A stretch of 29,932 bases of DNA from an uncultured Bacteroidales bacterium (GTDB lineage: Bacteria > Bacteroidota > Bacteroidia > Bacteroidales > Paludibacteraceae). This document shows positions 8,852-16,622 of this stretch, piece by piece (the stretch's first letter is position 1; each line of letters starts with the position of its first letter). Below the pieces are notes generated by a model. It saw only the letters and a program-made list of their open reading frames with translations, made no database searches and was not told the origin of the DNA. The stretch spans positions 1 through 29,932 of the forward strand of contig CALCGX010000101.1 in NCBI GenBank assembly GCA_937901225.1. Reading direction: 5' to 3'. Made by a program: the position numbers and the translations under genes.

Positions 8852-8925
8852 GCTTCCTTAGCTCAGTCGGTTAGAGCATCTGACTGTTAATCAGGGGGTC
8901 CAAGGTTCAAGTCCTTGAGGGAGCG
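8852..8925 (+). tRNA. tRNA-Asn (GUU)
   Basis: The 74-base sequence folds as a full cloverleaf. The acceptor stem GCTTCCT pairs with AGGGAGC (8918-8924), the anticodon stem TCTGA/TCAGG encloses the loop CTGTTAA with anticodon GTT at 8886-8888, and the T arm is CAAGG-TTCAAGT-CCTTG. G8925 is the discriminator and CCA is not encoded. It is a single tRNA gene with its own promoter and a strong terminator just behind it. Confidence 0.96.
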
Positions 8926-8927
8926 CG

Positions 8928-8963
8928 AGTGTGATAGTTCAAAAGACTATCACACTTTTTTTT
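8928..8963 (+). terminator. Intrinsic terminator of tRNA-Asn
   Basis: A perfect 11-bp stem (AGTGTGATAGT at 8928-8938 with its complement at 8946-8956) has a 7-base loop and runs into eight T residues (8956-8963). It starts 2 bases after the tRNA. Confidence 0.93.
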
Positions 8964-9023
8964 GTATCGTAAGATTTCAACCATTCACTCATAACAGGTA
9001 AATAGAACGTATTTTTCTTAATC

Positions 9024-9048
9024 GCAAAAAAAATGGCATATTTTTTGC
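9024..9048. promoter_or_regulatory. Inverted repeat upstream of the FGE-fold gene
   Basis: GCAAAAAA (9024-9031) and TTTTTTGC (9041-9048) form an 8-bp inverted repeat with a 9-base centre, ending 16 bases before the start codon at 9065. It could be an operator or a weak hairpin; no standard TAnnTTTG promoter is visible here. Confidence 0.3.
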
Positions 9049-9064
9049 AGTACCTATTATTGCA

Positions 9065-10387
9065 ATGATAAAAACATACAACTCATTTATTATATTTTTA
9101 GGAGCTTGGTTTGGACTTAGCCCCCTACATTTGTATGCAAAACCTAAAAACAACACTCCTGACTCACTGCAAGTTCTTCGTATTAAAGTAGGTGAAGTGG
9201 CCTTTGACATGCAAAAAGTAGAGGGTGGTTTATTTATTATGGGTGGCACCCCTGAGCAACATAACGAAGTGATTTCTACCGATTTACCTACTCATACTGT
9301 TTCCTTGCACACATACTATATTGGCACTACAGAAGTAACACAAGGCCTATGGCAAGCTATCATGCCAGAGTGGTACATTAGCGATGAGTGGAATATTCCT
9401 AATCAGCCTATTACAGACATCACTTGGTATGATTGCCAAGAGTTTATACGTCGATTGAATAATATCACGGGCTTGCCTTTCCGTTTACCGACAGAAGCAG
9501 AATGGGAATTTGCAGCACGCGGGGGAAATATTAGTCGGGGCTATCGTTTTGCGGGTGGAAACAAAATAGAAGATGTAAGTTGGGGATTGAGCAATGCTGG
9601 TTTTAGGAAACATAATGTGGGTGAAAGAAAGCCAAATGAACTAGGATTGTACGATATAACCGGCAATGTAAGTGAATGGTGTTCAGACTGGTATGGGATG
9701 TACCATCTAGGTACAGATCCCAACCCACAAGGAGCAAAGGAAGGCGAACTGAAAGTAGTTCGGGGCGGAAGTTTTGATAATTGCAAAGATAATAGCTACC
9801 TCTCTCGCAGAGAATATTACAATCCAAACGAAGCCATGAACTATTGTGGTTTTCGATTGGCATTAACGTTACCAAATGAGCAATCTAAACAAGTAGCCAA
9901 AGAGCCAACAATTACGAAAAAACTGAAAATCAACAATTTGCGTATTCGTTTTCGTCTTGTTGCAGGAGAAACACCTTTTTATATTTCGGAAGAACCAATC
10001 AATCAGCGTATTTGGCAAAAAGTTAACGGCTTGCCATTAGATGAAGCATGGTCGAAAGTTGTGGTAGATAAGACGAATAACGAATGGAATGAGTTTTTAG
10101 AACGATGCCGTAGAATGAGTGGCAATGAAGTTTGTTTTGCAAAAGAAGCAGAAGTGAATCAAGCAATAATGATGGGTGTGACACAGGAACCTAAATTGAA
10201 CGCGAAAAGACAAAAGCGTTGGGAAAAAGACACTCGAAGCATTCAGCGTCACCGCCGAAGAGCAGAAAAAGCACAAAAATGGGCAGACTTGGTTGGAGTT
10301 AAGATAAAAACTATAGATGATCCAACACTACAAATCTATACCAATCAAGACAAAGATCCAAATCCTAGATGGCTAGTGATAAGGTAA
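9065..10387 (+). CDS. Exported SUMF1/formylglycine-generating-enzyme-fold protein with a degenerate second repeat
   Basis: A 440-residue protein with a signal peptide (hydrophobic about 8-22, likely cleavage after LHLYA at 25). Residues about 48-268 form an FGE-sulfatase (SUMF1-like) domain: GGLFIMGG, YYIGTTEVTQGLWQ, PTEAEWEFAARGG, ELGLYDITGNVSEWCSDWY, RGGSF and CGFRLAL. The catalytic cysteine pair of true formylglycine-generating enzymes is not intact: C240 is in the area of the first, but the second is replaced in the SYLSRR stretch. So it is probably a structural or binding protein, as are many FGE-fold proteins in Bacteroidetes. Residues about 295-365 resemble a worn second copy of the N-terminal half of the domain, followed by a very basic helix (380-405). 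It lacks a lipobox, so it is not an obvious PorK/GldK or GldJ. Confidence 0.88.
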   Translation: MIKTYNSFIIFLGAWFGLSPLHLYAKPKNNTPDSLQVLRIKVGEVAFDMQKVEGGLFIMGGTPEQHNEVISTDLPTHTVSLHTYYIGTTEVTQGLWQAIMPEWYISDEWNIPNQPITDITWYDCQEFIRRLNNITGLPFRLPTEAEWEFAARGGNISRGYRFAGGNKIEDVSWGLSNAGFRKHNVGERKPNELGLYDITGNVSEWCSDWYGMYHLGTDPNPQGAKEGELKVVRGGSFDNCKDNSYLSRREYYNPNEAMNYCGFRLALTLPNEQSKQVAKEPTITKKLKINNLRIRFRLVAGETPFYISEEPINQRIWQKVNGLPLDEAWSKVVVDKTNNEWNEFLERCRRMSGNEVCFAKEAEVNQAIMMGVTQEPKLNAKRQKRWEKDTRSIQRHRRRAEKAQKWADLVGVKIKTIDDPTLQIYTNQDKDPNPRWLVIR

Positions 10388-10425
10388 GAAAATAAGACTA
10401 TTCAAGTATTTTGTGAAAAATGGTA

Positions 10426-10445
10426 AAGAAAAACAAGTTTTTCTT
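10426..10445. repeat. 9-bp inverted repeat before mreB
   Basis: AAGAAAAAC (10426-10434) and GTTTTTCTT (10437-10445) are perfect complements 2 bases apart. The right arm overlaps the -33 box of the mreB promoter. It may end transcription from the FGE-fold gene or act as an operator. Confidence 0.5.
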
Positions 10446-10474
10446 GCATTTTCACATTTTTTTTTGTACCTTTG
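10443..10474 (+). promoter_or_regulatory. Promoter of the mreB-rodA operon
   Basis: The -33 box CTTG (10443-10446) and -7 box TACCTTTG (10467-10474) are 20 bases apart, preceded by a T tract. The leader to mreB is about 60 bases. Confidence 0.8.
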
Positions 10475-10541
10475 CACGATTTTGGAGATTTTGAGCAAAA
10501 AGTTCGAAAATTATAACACCTAAATATATTAATAAAGAAAC

Positions 10542-11561
10542 ATGGGACTATTTTCGTTTACGCAAGAGATTGCTATCGATCTCGGAACAGCTAACACCAT
10601 CATCATTTGTGATGACAAAGTGGTGGTAGATGAGCCATCTGTAGTAGCTATCAGCGCTGCTGATCGTAAGATGGTGGCAGTAGGTCGTAAGGCACAACAA
10701 ATGATTGGTAAGGGTGGTACGCTGATTAATACCGTTCGCCCACTCCGTGATGGTGTGATTGCAGACTTCTATGCCTGCGAGATGATGATTCGCGGAATGA
10801 TTAAGATGATTCCAAAGCAAAACAAGTTATTTACTCCTAACATTCGCATGGTAGTATGCATCCCTTCGGGTAGTACTGAAGTTGAAATTCGTGCGGTACG
10901 CGATAGTAGTGAACACGCAGGCGGACGCGATGTTTATATGATCTATGAGCCAATGGCAGCAGCAATCGGTATGGGTATTGATGTGGAAAGTCCAGAGGGT
11001 TGCATGGTAGTAGATATAGGTGGTGGTACCACTGAGATTGCTGTGATTTCACTCGGCGGAATCGTAGCAAACAAATCTATTAAGGTGGCTGGTGATGACT
11101 TAAATGCGGATATTGTGGAGTATATGGGGCGTATGCACAACTTGCGTATTGACGAGCCTACTGCAGAGCGCATCAAGATGAAAGTTGGTAGTGCTTTGCC
11201 TGAATTAGAGGACGCTCCAGAGGATTATATGGTAATTGGTCCAAATAAAGTGACTGCATTGCCAATGCAAGTGCCTGTAAGCTATCAAGAGATTGCACAC
11301 TGCTTGGAGAAGAGCATCGCAAAGATAGAAAATGCTATTCTTCAAGCACTAGAAGCTACCCCACCAGAGTTATATGCTGATATCGTAAAACGCGGAATCT
11401 ACTTGACTGGTGGTGGTGCACAGTTGCACGGACTGAGCAAGCGCTTGACAGATAAGATTACTATTCCTTTTCACGTTGCAGAGGATCCATTGCACGCTGT
11501 GGCTCGTGGAACAGGAGTGGCACTGAAGAATGTGAACAATTTTGGCTTCTTGATTCGATAA
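10542..11561 (+). CDS. mreB: Rod-shape-determining actin-like protein MreB
   Basis: A 339-residue bacterial actin that forms membrane-bound filaments and directs lateral peptidoglycan synthesis. The phosphate-1 motif DLGTANT is at residues 13-19, phosphate-2 DIGGGTTEIAV at 158-168, and the adenosine motif LTGGGA at 288-293. The N-terminal MGLFSF could serve as a short membrane-binding segment. Length is standard. The stop codon directly abuts the ATG of mreC, and the order mreB-mreC-mreD-mrdA-rodA is the canonical elongasome cluster. The promoter is at 10443-10474. Confidence 0.97.
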   Translation: MGLFSFTQEIAIDLGTANTIIICDDKVVVDEPSVVAISAADRKMVAVGRKAQQMIGKGGTLINTVRPLRDGVIADFYACEMMIRGMIKMIPKQNKLFTPNIRMVVCIPSGSTEVEIRAVRDSSEHAGGRDVYMIYEPMAAAIGMGIDVESPEGCMVVDIGGGTTEIAVISLGGIVANKSIKVAGDDLNADIVEYMGRMHNLRIDEPTAERIKMKVGSALPELEDAPEDYMVIGPNKVTALPMQVPVSYQEIAHCLEKSIAKIENAILQALEATPPELYADIVKRGIYLTGGGAQLHGLSKRLTDKITIPFHVAEDPLHAVARGTGVALKNVNNFGFLIR

Positions 11562-12398
11562 ATGCGAAACTTGATACAGTTTTTACTACGCTATAGCAAC
11601 TTCCTAATATTCTTGATATTGGAAGTTGTTGCGTTTATACTGATATGCACCTGTAATGAATATCAGCAGAGTGCTGCATGGTCAGGCGCAAATCGAATGG
11701 TGGCAGGAATAAACAATATCAAGACTAATGTAGCGGAGTATTTTGGTCTACGTGCTATTAATACAGAATTAGCAGAAGAGAATGCTCGTCTAAAAGCCGA
11801 GTTAATGTTGCTAGCTAATAATGTAGAGGTTGCAACCGAACGTGATAGTGGGTATGTGTATAGTCATCTAGACTGGGAATATATACCCGCCAAAGTAATT
11901 GGGACAAGCATAAACAAACAGCATAACTATTTGACAATCAACAAAGGATTGCGCGATAGCATAAAGGTAGATATGGGTGTAATAGGCGCTAATGGTGTAG
12001 TAGGAATAGTGAGTGCTGTAGGTGAAAAATATGCATTAGTAGTACCAGTTATCCACACAAAAATCAGCATTAGTAGTCGCTTAAAAAGCAATGGTCAGAT
12101 AGGTGGAACAGCGTGGAATGGTCGGAATTACAGGTTTGTTAATTTGACCGAGATGGCGCGGCACGTGGTAGTGAATAAAGGAGATACAGTAGTAACAAGT
12201 GGCTTGACAACCGTCTTTCCAGAAGGCGTGATGGTAGGTATCGTCGCAGAAACAGAATTGGGTGCAGGAGATAATTACCACCAAACGACAGTAGAATTGA
12301 GTACCGATTACAAGGCTCTAAAATACGTACAAGTACTACGTAATGAAAACGCAAACATGACTACTGATAAAATTGGAAAACACAATGGTATGGATTAA
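11562..12398 (+). CDS. mreC: Rod-shape-determining protein MreC
   Basis: A 278-residue bitopic inner-membrane protein. The N-terminal transmembrane helix (about 9-29) is followed by a coiled coil (ELAEENARLKAELMLLANNV, about 67-88) and the periplasmic beta-rich domain seen in segments such as IGANGVVGIVSAVGEKYALVVPV and GDTVVTSGLTTVFPEGVMVG. MreC activates the PBP2-RodA pair in the elongasome. It begins at the base after the mreB stop codon and overlaps mreD by 14 bases, so translation is probably coupled. Length is typical. Confidence 0.95.
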   Translation: MRNLIQFLLRYSNFLIFLILEVVAFILICTCNEYQQSAAWSGANRMVAGINNIKTNVAEYFGLRAINTELAEENARLKAELMLLANNVEVATERDSGYVYSHLDWEYIPAKVIGTSINKQHNYLTINKGLRDSIKVDMGVIGANGVVGIVSAVGEKYALVVPVIHTKISISSRLKSNGQIGGTAWNGRNYRFVNLTEMARHVVVNKGDTVVTSGLTTVFPEGVMVGIVAETELGAGDNYHQTTVELSTDYKALKYVQVLRNENANMTTDKIGKHNGMD

Positions 12399-12876
12399 GC
12401 AAATAGTACAAGCGTTAGTGATAGTACTGCTGCAAGTGCTATTGTTTAACCACCTGCAAATTGCTGGTTGGGGATTTTCAATGGTATATGTATTGATACT
12501 GATGAATCTGCCCGTACAAATACCACGCTGGTTAGAAATGTTCATAGGTGCAGCCGTGGGCTTGATATTTGATATATGGAGCAGCTCATTAGGCGTGAAT
12601 ATGGCTGCATGTATAGCATTTAGCTTCTTACGCCCAATATTACTGGGATATGTGTTGCAGGATGTGGAACGGGTAAAAGGTGAAGTCTGCAGCTTAAGTA
12701 TCGGCAGAATTGACTATGTAAAATGCTTGGTATTCCTAGTAGTGATACATCACCTAATGGTGTTTGCTTTAGAGGCATGGAGCTGGCATAACTGGTGGAT
12801 AGTTCTACTACAAACGTTGCTTAGCAGCGTGCTGACTATTTTGATTATCATGGGATATGATATCTTTAAGCAATGA
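12385..12876 (+). CDS. mreD: Rod-shape-determining membrane protein MreD
   Basis: A 163-residue hydrophobic protein with about five membrane segments, in the usual place for mreD between mreC and mrdA. MreD sequences diverge strongly, so position and hydropathy carry most of the weight; the start MVWIKQIVQALVIVLLQVLL and the LIFDIWSSSLGVN stretch fit the family. I chose ATG 12385; an in-frame TTG at 12373 would add four residues, but TTG starts are rare here. The ATG overlaps mreC by 14 bases, and the stop overlaps the ATG of mrdA in an ATGA junction. Confidence 0.9.
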   Translation: MVWIKQIVQALVIVLLQVLLFNHLQIAGWGFSMVYVLILMNLPVQIPRWLEMFIGAAVGLIFDIWSSSLGVNMAACIAFSFLRPILLGYVLQDVERVKGEVCSLSIGRIDYVKCLVFLVVIHHLMVFALEAWSWHNWWIVLLQTLLSSVLTILIIMGYDIFKQ

Positions 12877-14714
12877 TTAATGACCCTAATTATAATCGGC
12901 GATATGTGATAGCGGGCATTGCAGTATTGGTGGTGCTCACATATATTGTACGATTATTTATTTTGCAGGTCATTGACCAATCTACTCAAGGAAAAGCCGA
13001 AACCAACGCGCAGCTGCGGCAGACTATATATCCTTCACGCGGACTTATTTACGACAGAAATGGCGAGTTGCTGGTGGCAAATCAGCCTATCTACGAGGTG
13101 ACCATAATTGTCAGAGAGATGCAAAATAGCGCTTTTGATACGCTGAGTTTTTGCGAGAAGTTGAGAATTACCCCTATTGAGTTTGAAGAGCGCATGCAGA
13201 ACATGATGAATTCTCGTAAGAATCGCGGATTCTCACGTTATTCTCCACAAGTCTTTATGGATCAATTGCGCCAAGAGGAAGTGGCTGCATTGCAACAAGA
13301 GTTGTATAAGTATGCAGGTGTAGATATACGTTGTAGGACTTTGCGCGATTATATGTATCCGATTGCTTCTCATGTACTGGGAAGTGTGGGAGAAGTGAAC
13401 CAGCGGGATTTGGAAAAGGATTCCTATTATAGCGCAGGAGACTATTCAGGACGGGATGGAATCGAGCGAACGTATGAACAAGAACTTCGCGGAGAAAAAG
13501 GAGTGAAGATATTAATGCGTGACTCGCGCGGACGTATTCAGGGACCCTATCAGGAGGGGAAATTAGATAGAGATGCTGTGACTGGTAATGATTTGCATTT
13601 GGGTCTAGATATCCAAACGCAGTTGTTGGCAGAACGATTGATGCAGGGCAAAGTAGGTAGCGTAGTGGCTATAGAACCACAAACGGGCGAAGTGTTAGCG
13701 CTAGTGAGTTCTCCAAACTGGGACCCTCGCACATTGGTAGGTCAAGAGCGTTCGAAGAACTACCAAGCGCTATTGAGAGACGCACACAAACCGCTGATGA
13801 ATAGAGCTACCCAAGCACAATATGCGCCAGGTTCCACCTTTAAGATATTGCAAGCATTGGTGGGGTTGCAGGAAGGGATTATCACTACCAGAACGCAATA
13901 TACATGCAATGGGCAAACGTCATATCCTATCAAATGTACGCACGATCATGGTAGCCCTGTGGATTTGGAGGAAGGTATTGAGCAGAGTTGCAATCCCTAT
14001 TTTTGGGCGATGTATAAAGACTTGCTCCAGCAAGATGGGTATAGTGATGATCATGCTGAATTTAAGGGGCGTTATCAAACATGGCGTGATCATGTGATGA
14101 GTTTTGGACTAGGTAAAAAGTTTGATGATACCGATATCAGCGAACAAGCGAAGGGAGCTGTTCCATCGATTGCGTTGTATGATAAATTGTATGGAAAGAA
14201 GGGGTGGAAAGCGATCACGATTCGTTCTCTTTCGATTGGACAAGGAGAGATCTTGGTAACACCGCTTCAATTGACCAATCAGACAGCTGCTATAGCAAAT
14301 AAGGGATACTATATTACTCCTCACTTGAATAAGAATGACTCGATGAAATCGAGGATTCATTACACTTCGATTGACGCAAAACATTTTGATGTTGTGCATC
14401 GCGGTATGGCGCGTGTGATGACCGAAGGTACGGGTAAGTGGTATAACGTGCCAGAATTGCAGATTTGTGGAAAGACAGGTACGGTGCAGAATCCTCATGG
14501 AGAAGACCATGCATTGTTTATTGGTTTTGCTCCACAGGATAATCCGCAGATAGCGATAGCAGTTGCTGTAGAGAATGCAGGTTTTGGTTCCACGTGGGCA
14601 TGCCCGATAGCTACACTGTTGATGGAACAGTATTTGACCGGTGAAATCAAGCGAAATTGGCTATATGACCGCATGGTAAATGCGAATTTGATAGATAAAG
14701 CAGATGAGGAATAA
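12873..14714 (+). CDS. mrdA: Penicillin-binding protein 2 (peptidoglycan transpeptidase)
   Basis: A 613-residue class B PBP that cross-links peptidoglycan during elongation. A single N-terminal transmembrane helix (about 11-33) is followed by the PBP dimerisation domain (YPSRGLIYDRNGELLV near 53-68) and the transpeptidase domain. The active site is complete: SxxK is S321-T-F-K324, SxN is S372-C-N374, and KTG is K534-T-G536. The start overlaps the mreD stop by 4 bases, and the end overlaps rodA by 11 bases, which fits coupled translation with its SEDS partner RodA. Confidence 0.97.
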   Translation: MINDPNYNRRYVIAGIAVLVVLTYIVRLFILQVIDQSTQGKAETNAQLRQTIYPSRGLIYDRNGELLVANQPIYEVTIIVREMQNSAFDTLSFCEKLRITPIEFEERMQNMMNSRKNRGFSRYSPQVFMDQLRQEEVAALQQELYKYAGVDIRCRTLRDYMYPIASHVLGSVGEVNQRDLEKDSYYSAGDYSGRDGIERTYEQELRGEKGVKILMRDSRGRIQGPYQEGKLDRDAVTGNDLHLGLDIQTQLLAERLMQGKVGSVVAIEPQTGEVLALVSSPNWDPRTLVGQERSKNYQALLRDAHKPLMNRATQAQYAPGSTFKILQALVGLQEGIITTRTQYTCNGQTSYPIKCTHDHGSPVDLEEGIEQSCNPYFWAMYKDLLQQDGYSDDHAEFKGRYQTWRDHVMSFGLGKKFDDTDISEQAKGAVPSIALYDKLYGKKGWKAITIRSLSIGQGEILVTPLQLTNQTAAIANKGYYITPHLNKNDSMKSRIHYTSIDAKHFDVVHRGMARVMTEGTGKWYNVPELQICGKTGTVQNPHGEDHALFIGFAPQDNPQIAIAVAVENAGFGSTWACPIATLLMEQYLTGEIKRNWLYDRMVNANLIDKADEE

Positions 14715-16164
14715 CAGAAGTATCATATCGGGTATTGACTGGTGGACAATAGGATTGTTCCTCGTGATTGCGCTATTTGGTTGGCTGAATATCTATGGTT
14801 CGAGTTATTCGTTTGACCAAACGAATATCTGGGACTTCTCCAACCGTGCAGGAAAGCAATTGGTTTGGCTGGCGACTGCCGTTGTGATGGGAGGAATCAT
14901 AATGATGATAGAGGAGAAGGCTTATGATGTGTTGGGATATATCTTCTATGGAGTGATGATTTTGCTATTGATCGCTACACCTATCTTTGCGCGAGATATC
15001 AAGGGTTCATTGTCCTGGTTGACGATAGGTCCGATTAGTTTGCAACCCGCTGAGTTCGCCAAATGTTTCACAGCGATAGCAATAGCCAAATATATGAGTA
15101 GGTATGGATATAAAGTGCGAGATTTGCGCGATTTGACCGTACCTTTTTTACTGATGGGAGTACCGATGTTGATCATTATGGTAGCACAGCGTGAGACCGG
15201 TTCGGCACTGGTATTTATCTCTTTTTTGTTGGCTTTTTATCGCCAAGGTATGACGGGATATGTATTAAATTGGGGAGTTGCGAGTATATTACTCTTTATA
15301 TTAGTGATTCGTTTTGGCGAGATGGCATTACCTTTTGGAACGGGTAATCTGGGAATATTGATAAGCACAACAGTAATCCATATGATAGTGCTGGGATTGC
15401 TGATTGCTAAGGAAAAAGAGTTGCATTCTGGCATTATTATGGCTCTAGGCGTAGTGGCTTGCTATGGAATAGGATTGCTGGTAAATATATGGATAGCGGT
15501 TAACTTTAATTATATAGCGATCGCTAGTTTGGCATTTGTAGCTATTTATTTATTGCTACAAGCACTGAAACAACGCAAGAGCAGTATGGGATGGATAGTG
15601 GGTTTTGTGTTGGTTTCTACCCTACTATGCCAAGGTTGTGACTTTGCGTTCCACAAGATATTGCAGCCACACCAGCGTATCCGTATTGAGGTTTTGCTAG
15701 GAATGAAAGATGACCCTCACGGAGCGGGATATAATGTGAATCAATCGTTGATAGCGATAGGTTCGGGTCAAACTACGGGTAAAGGATTTTTGCAAGGAAC
15801 ACAAACTAAACTTAAGTTCGTACCAGAGCAAGATACCGACTTTATCTTCTGTACGGTAGGAGAAGAATGGGGATTTCTGGGGTCGGCAGGCTTGTTATTA
15901 TTGTATTTAGCATTGATATTACGAATCATATATATTGCAGAAAGACAGCGTGATAAGTTCAGTACGATATATGCATATTGCGTGGCGGGTATATTATTGT
16001 TCCACGTGACAATAAATATAGGTATGGTATTGGGATTGTTACCTGTGATAGGTATTCCATTGCCGTTCTTCAGTTATGGTGGGTCTTCGCTGTGGGGCTT
16101 CACGATACTGCTGGCGATTATGCTAAGACTGGATGCTGCGCGCGTGAATAAAATGCAAGGATAA
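14704..16164 (+). CDS. rodA: SEDS peptidoglycan glycosyltransferase RodA
   Basis: A 486-residue polytopic membrane protein of the SEDS (FtsW/RodA) family, the glycan polymerase partner of PBP2. Family signatures include SLQPAEFAKCF, RETGSALVF, the loop HQRIRIEVLLGMKDDPHGAGYN, VPEQDTDFIFCTVGEEWGFLG and the C-terminal NIGMVLGLLPVIGIPLPFFSYGGSS. At 486 residues it is longer than the E. coli protein (about 370); the extra length lies in additional hydrophobic segments in the middle (about 200-310), as is common in Bacteroidetes. It overlaps mrdA by 11 bases. Confidence 0.96.
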   Translation: MRNNRSIISGIDWWTIGLFLVIALFGWLNIYGSSYSFDQTNIWDFSNRAGKQLVWLATAVVMGGIIMMIEEKAYDVLGYIFYGVMILLLIATPIFARDIKGSLSWLTIGPISLQPAEFAKCFTAIAIAKYMSRYGYKVRDLRDLTVPFLLMGVPMLIIMVAQRETGSALVFISFLLAFYRQGMTGYVLNWGVASILLFILVIRFGEMALPFGTGNLGILISTTVIHMIVLGLLIAKEKELHSGIIMALGVVACYGIGLLVNIWIAVNFNYIAIASLAFVAIYLLLQALKQRKSSMGWIVGFVLVSTLLCQGCDFAFHKILQPHQRIRIEVLLGMKDDPHGAGYNVNQSLIAIGSGQTTGKGFLQGTQTKLKFVPEQDTDFIFCTVGEEWGFLGSAGLLLLYLALILRIIYIAERQRDKFSTIYAYCVAGILLFHVTINIGMVLGLLPVIGIPLPFFSYGGSSLWGFTILLAIMLRLDAARVNKMQG

Positions 16165-16166
16165 AG

Positions 16167-16610
16167 ATGGCAGAGCATAATATCATAGGGCAGAAGGGTG
16201 AGGAGATTGCTTGTGAAGCCATGCGAAAGAAGGGATTTCGGGTGGTAGATACCAACTGGAAATTTGGGCATCTAGAGATGGATGTAATAGCTGTGAGCAA
16301 GAAGGAGATAGCTTTTGTGGAGGTGAAGACACGTACAAGTTTATTTGGAGGGAAACGCCCAGAGGAGTATGTGGATGAATTGAAGCGGAGACGGATGGCG
16401 GCTGCGGCAAATGCGTATATCAAGTTTCACAAGATAGAATTGGCGCCACGATTTGACATTATTGGTATTTCGATGGATCCTAATACCTATGAGGTGAAGG
16501 AACTTACCCATTTGGAGGATGCTTTTTTGCCTCCACAACGAACGATTGGCAAGAGCAGTTTCAGCGGACAAGGCAGATGGAAGCATAGAAATAGAGTAAT
16601 TGGCAGATAA
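16167..16610 (+). CDS. YraN/UPF0102-family nuclease-fold protein
   Basis: A 147-residue protein of the UPF0102 (YraN) family, which has a restriction-endonuclease-like fold but no settled role. The N-terminal GQKGEEIA motif (8-15) is followed by NWKFGHLEMDVIA and FVEVKTR. The putative acid/lysine triad is D39, E52 and K54. The first acidic position reads LEMD rather than the common GEID, a mild variation. It begins 3 bases after the rodA stop codon and is in the same transcript. The basic C-terminal tail (WKHRNRVIGR) extends slightly past the usual end of the family. Confidence 0.88.
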   Translation: MAEHNIIGQKGEEIACEAMRKKGFRVVDTNWKFGHLEMDVIAVSKKEIAFVEVKTRTSLFGGKRPEEYVDELKRRRMAAAANAYIKFHKIELAPRFDIIGISMDPNTYEVKELTHLEDAFLPPQRTIGKSSFSGQGRWKHRNRVIGR

Positions 16611-16622
16611 GTGATTGATTAT

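Noticed and set aside
9051..9058. TACCTATT as a -7 box of the FGE-fold gene
   Set aside because: It deviates from TAnnTTTG and lacks a -33 TTTG at 19-21 bases; initiation there would leave almost no leader.
12049..12057. TTATCCACA, a perfect DnaA box, inside mreC
   Set aside because: It is single, lies in coding sequence and has no neighbouring boxes or AT-rich unwinding element, so chance is the simplest explanation.
14589..14604. TTCCACGTGG in mrdA, resembling parS
   Set aside because: The match is limited to the core and left arm; it lies in the PBP2 coding region.
15998..16013. TGTTCCACGTGACAAT in rodA, resembling parS
   Set aside because: Only about 12 of 16 positions fit, the right half is broken, and the codons encode a conserved membrane segment of RodA.
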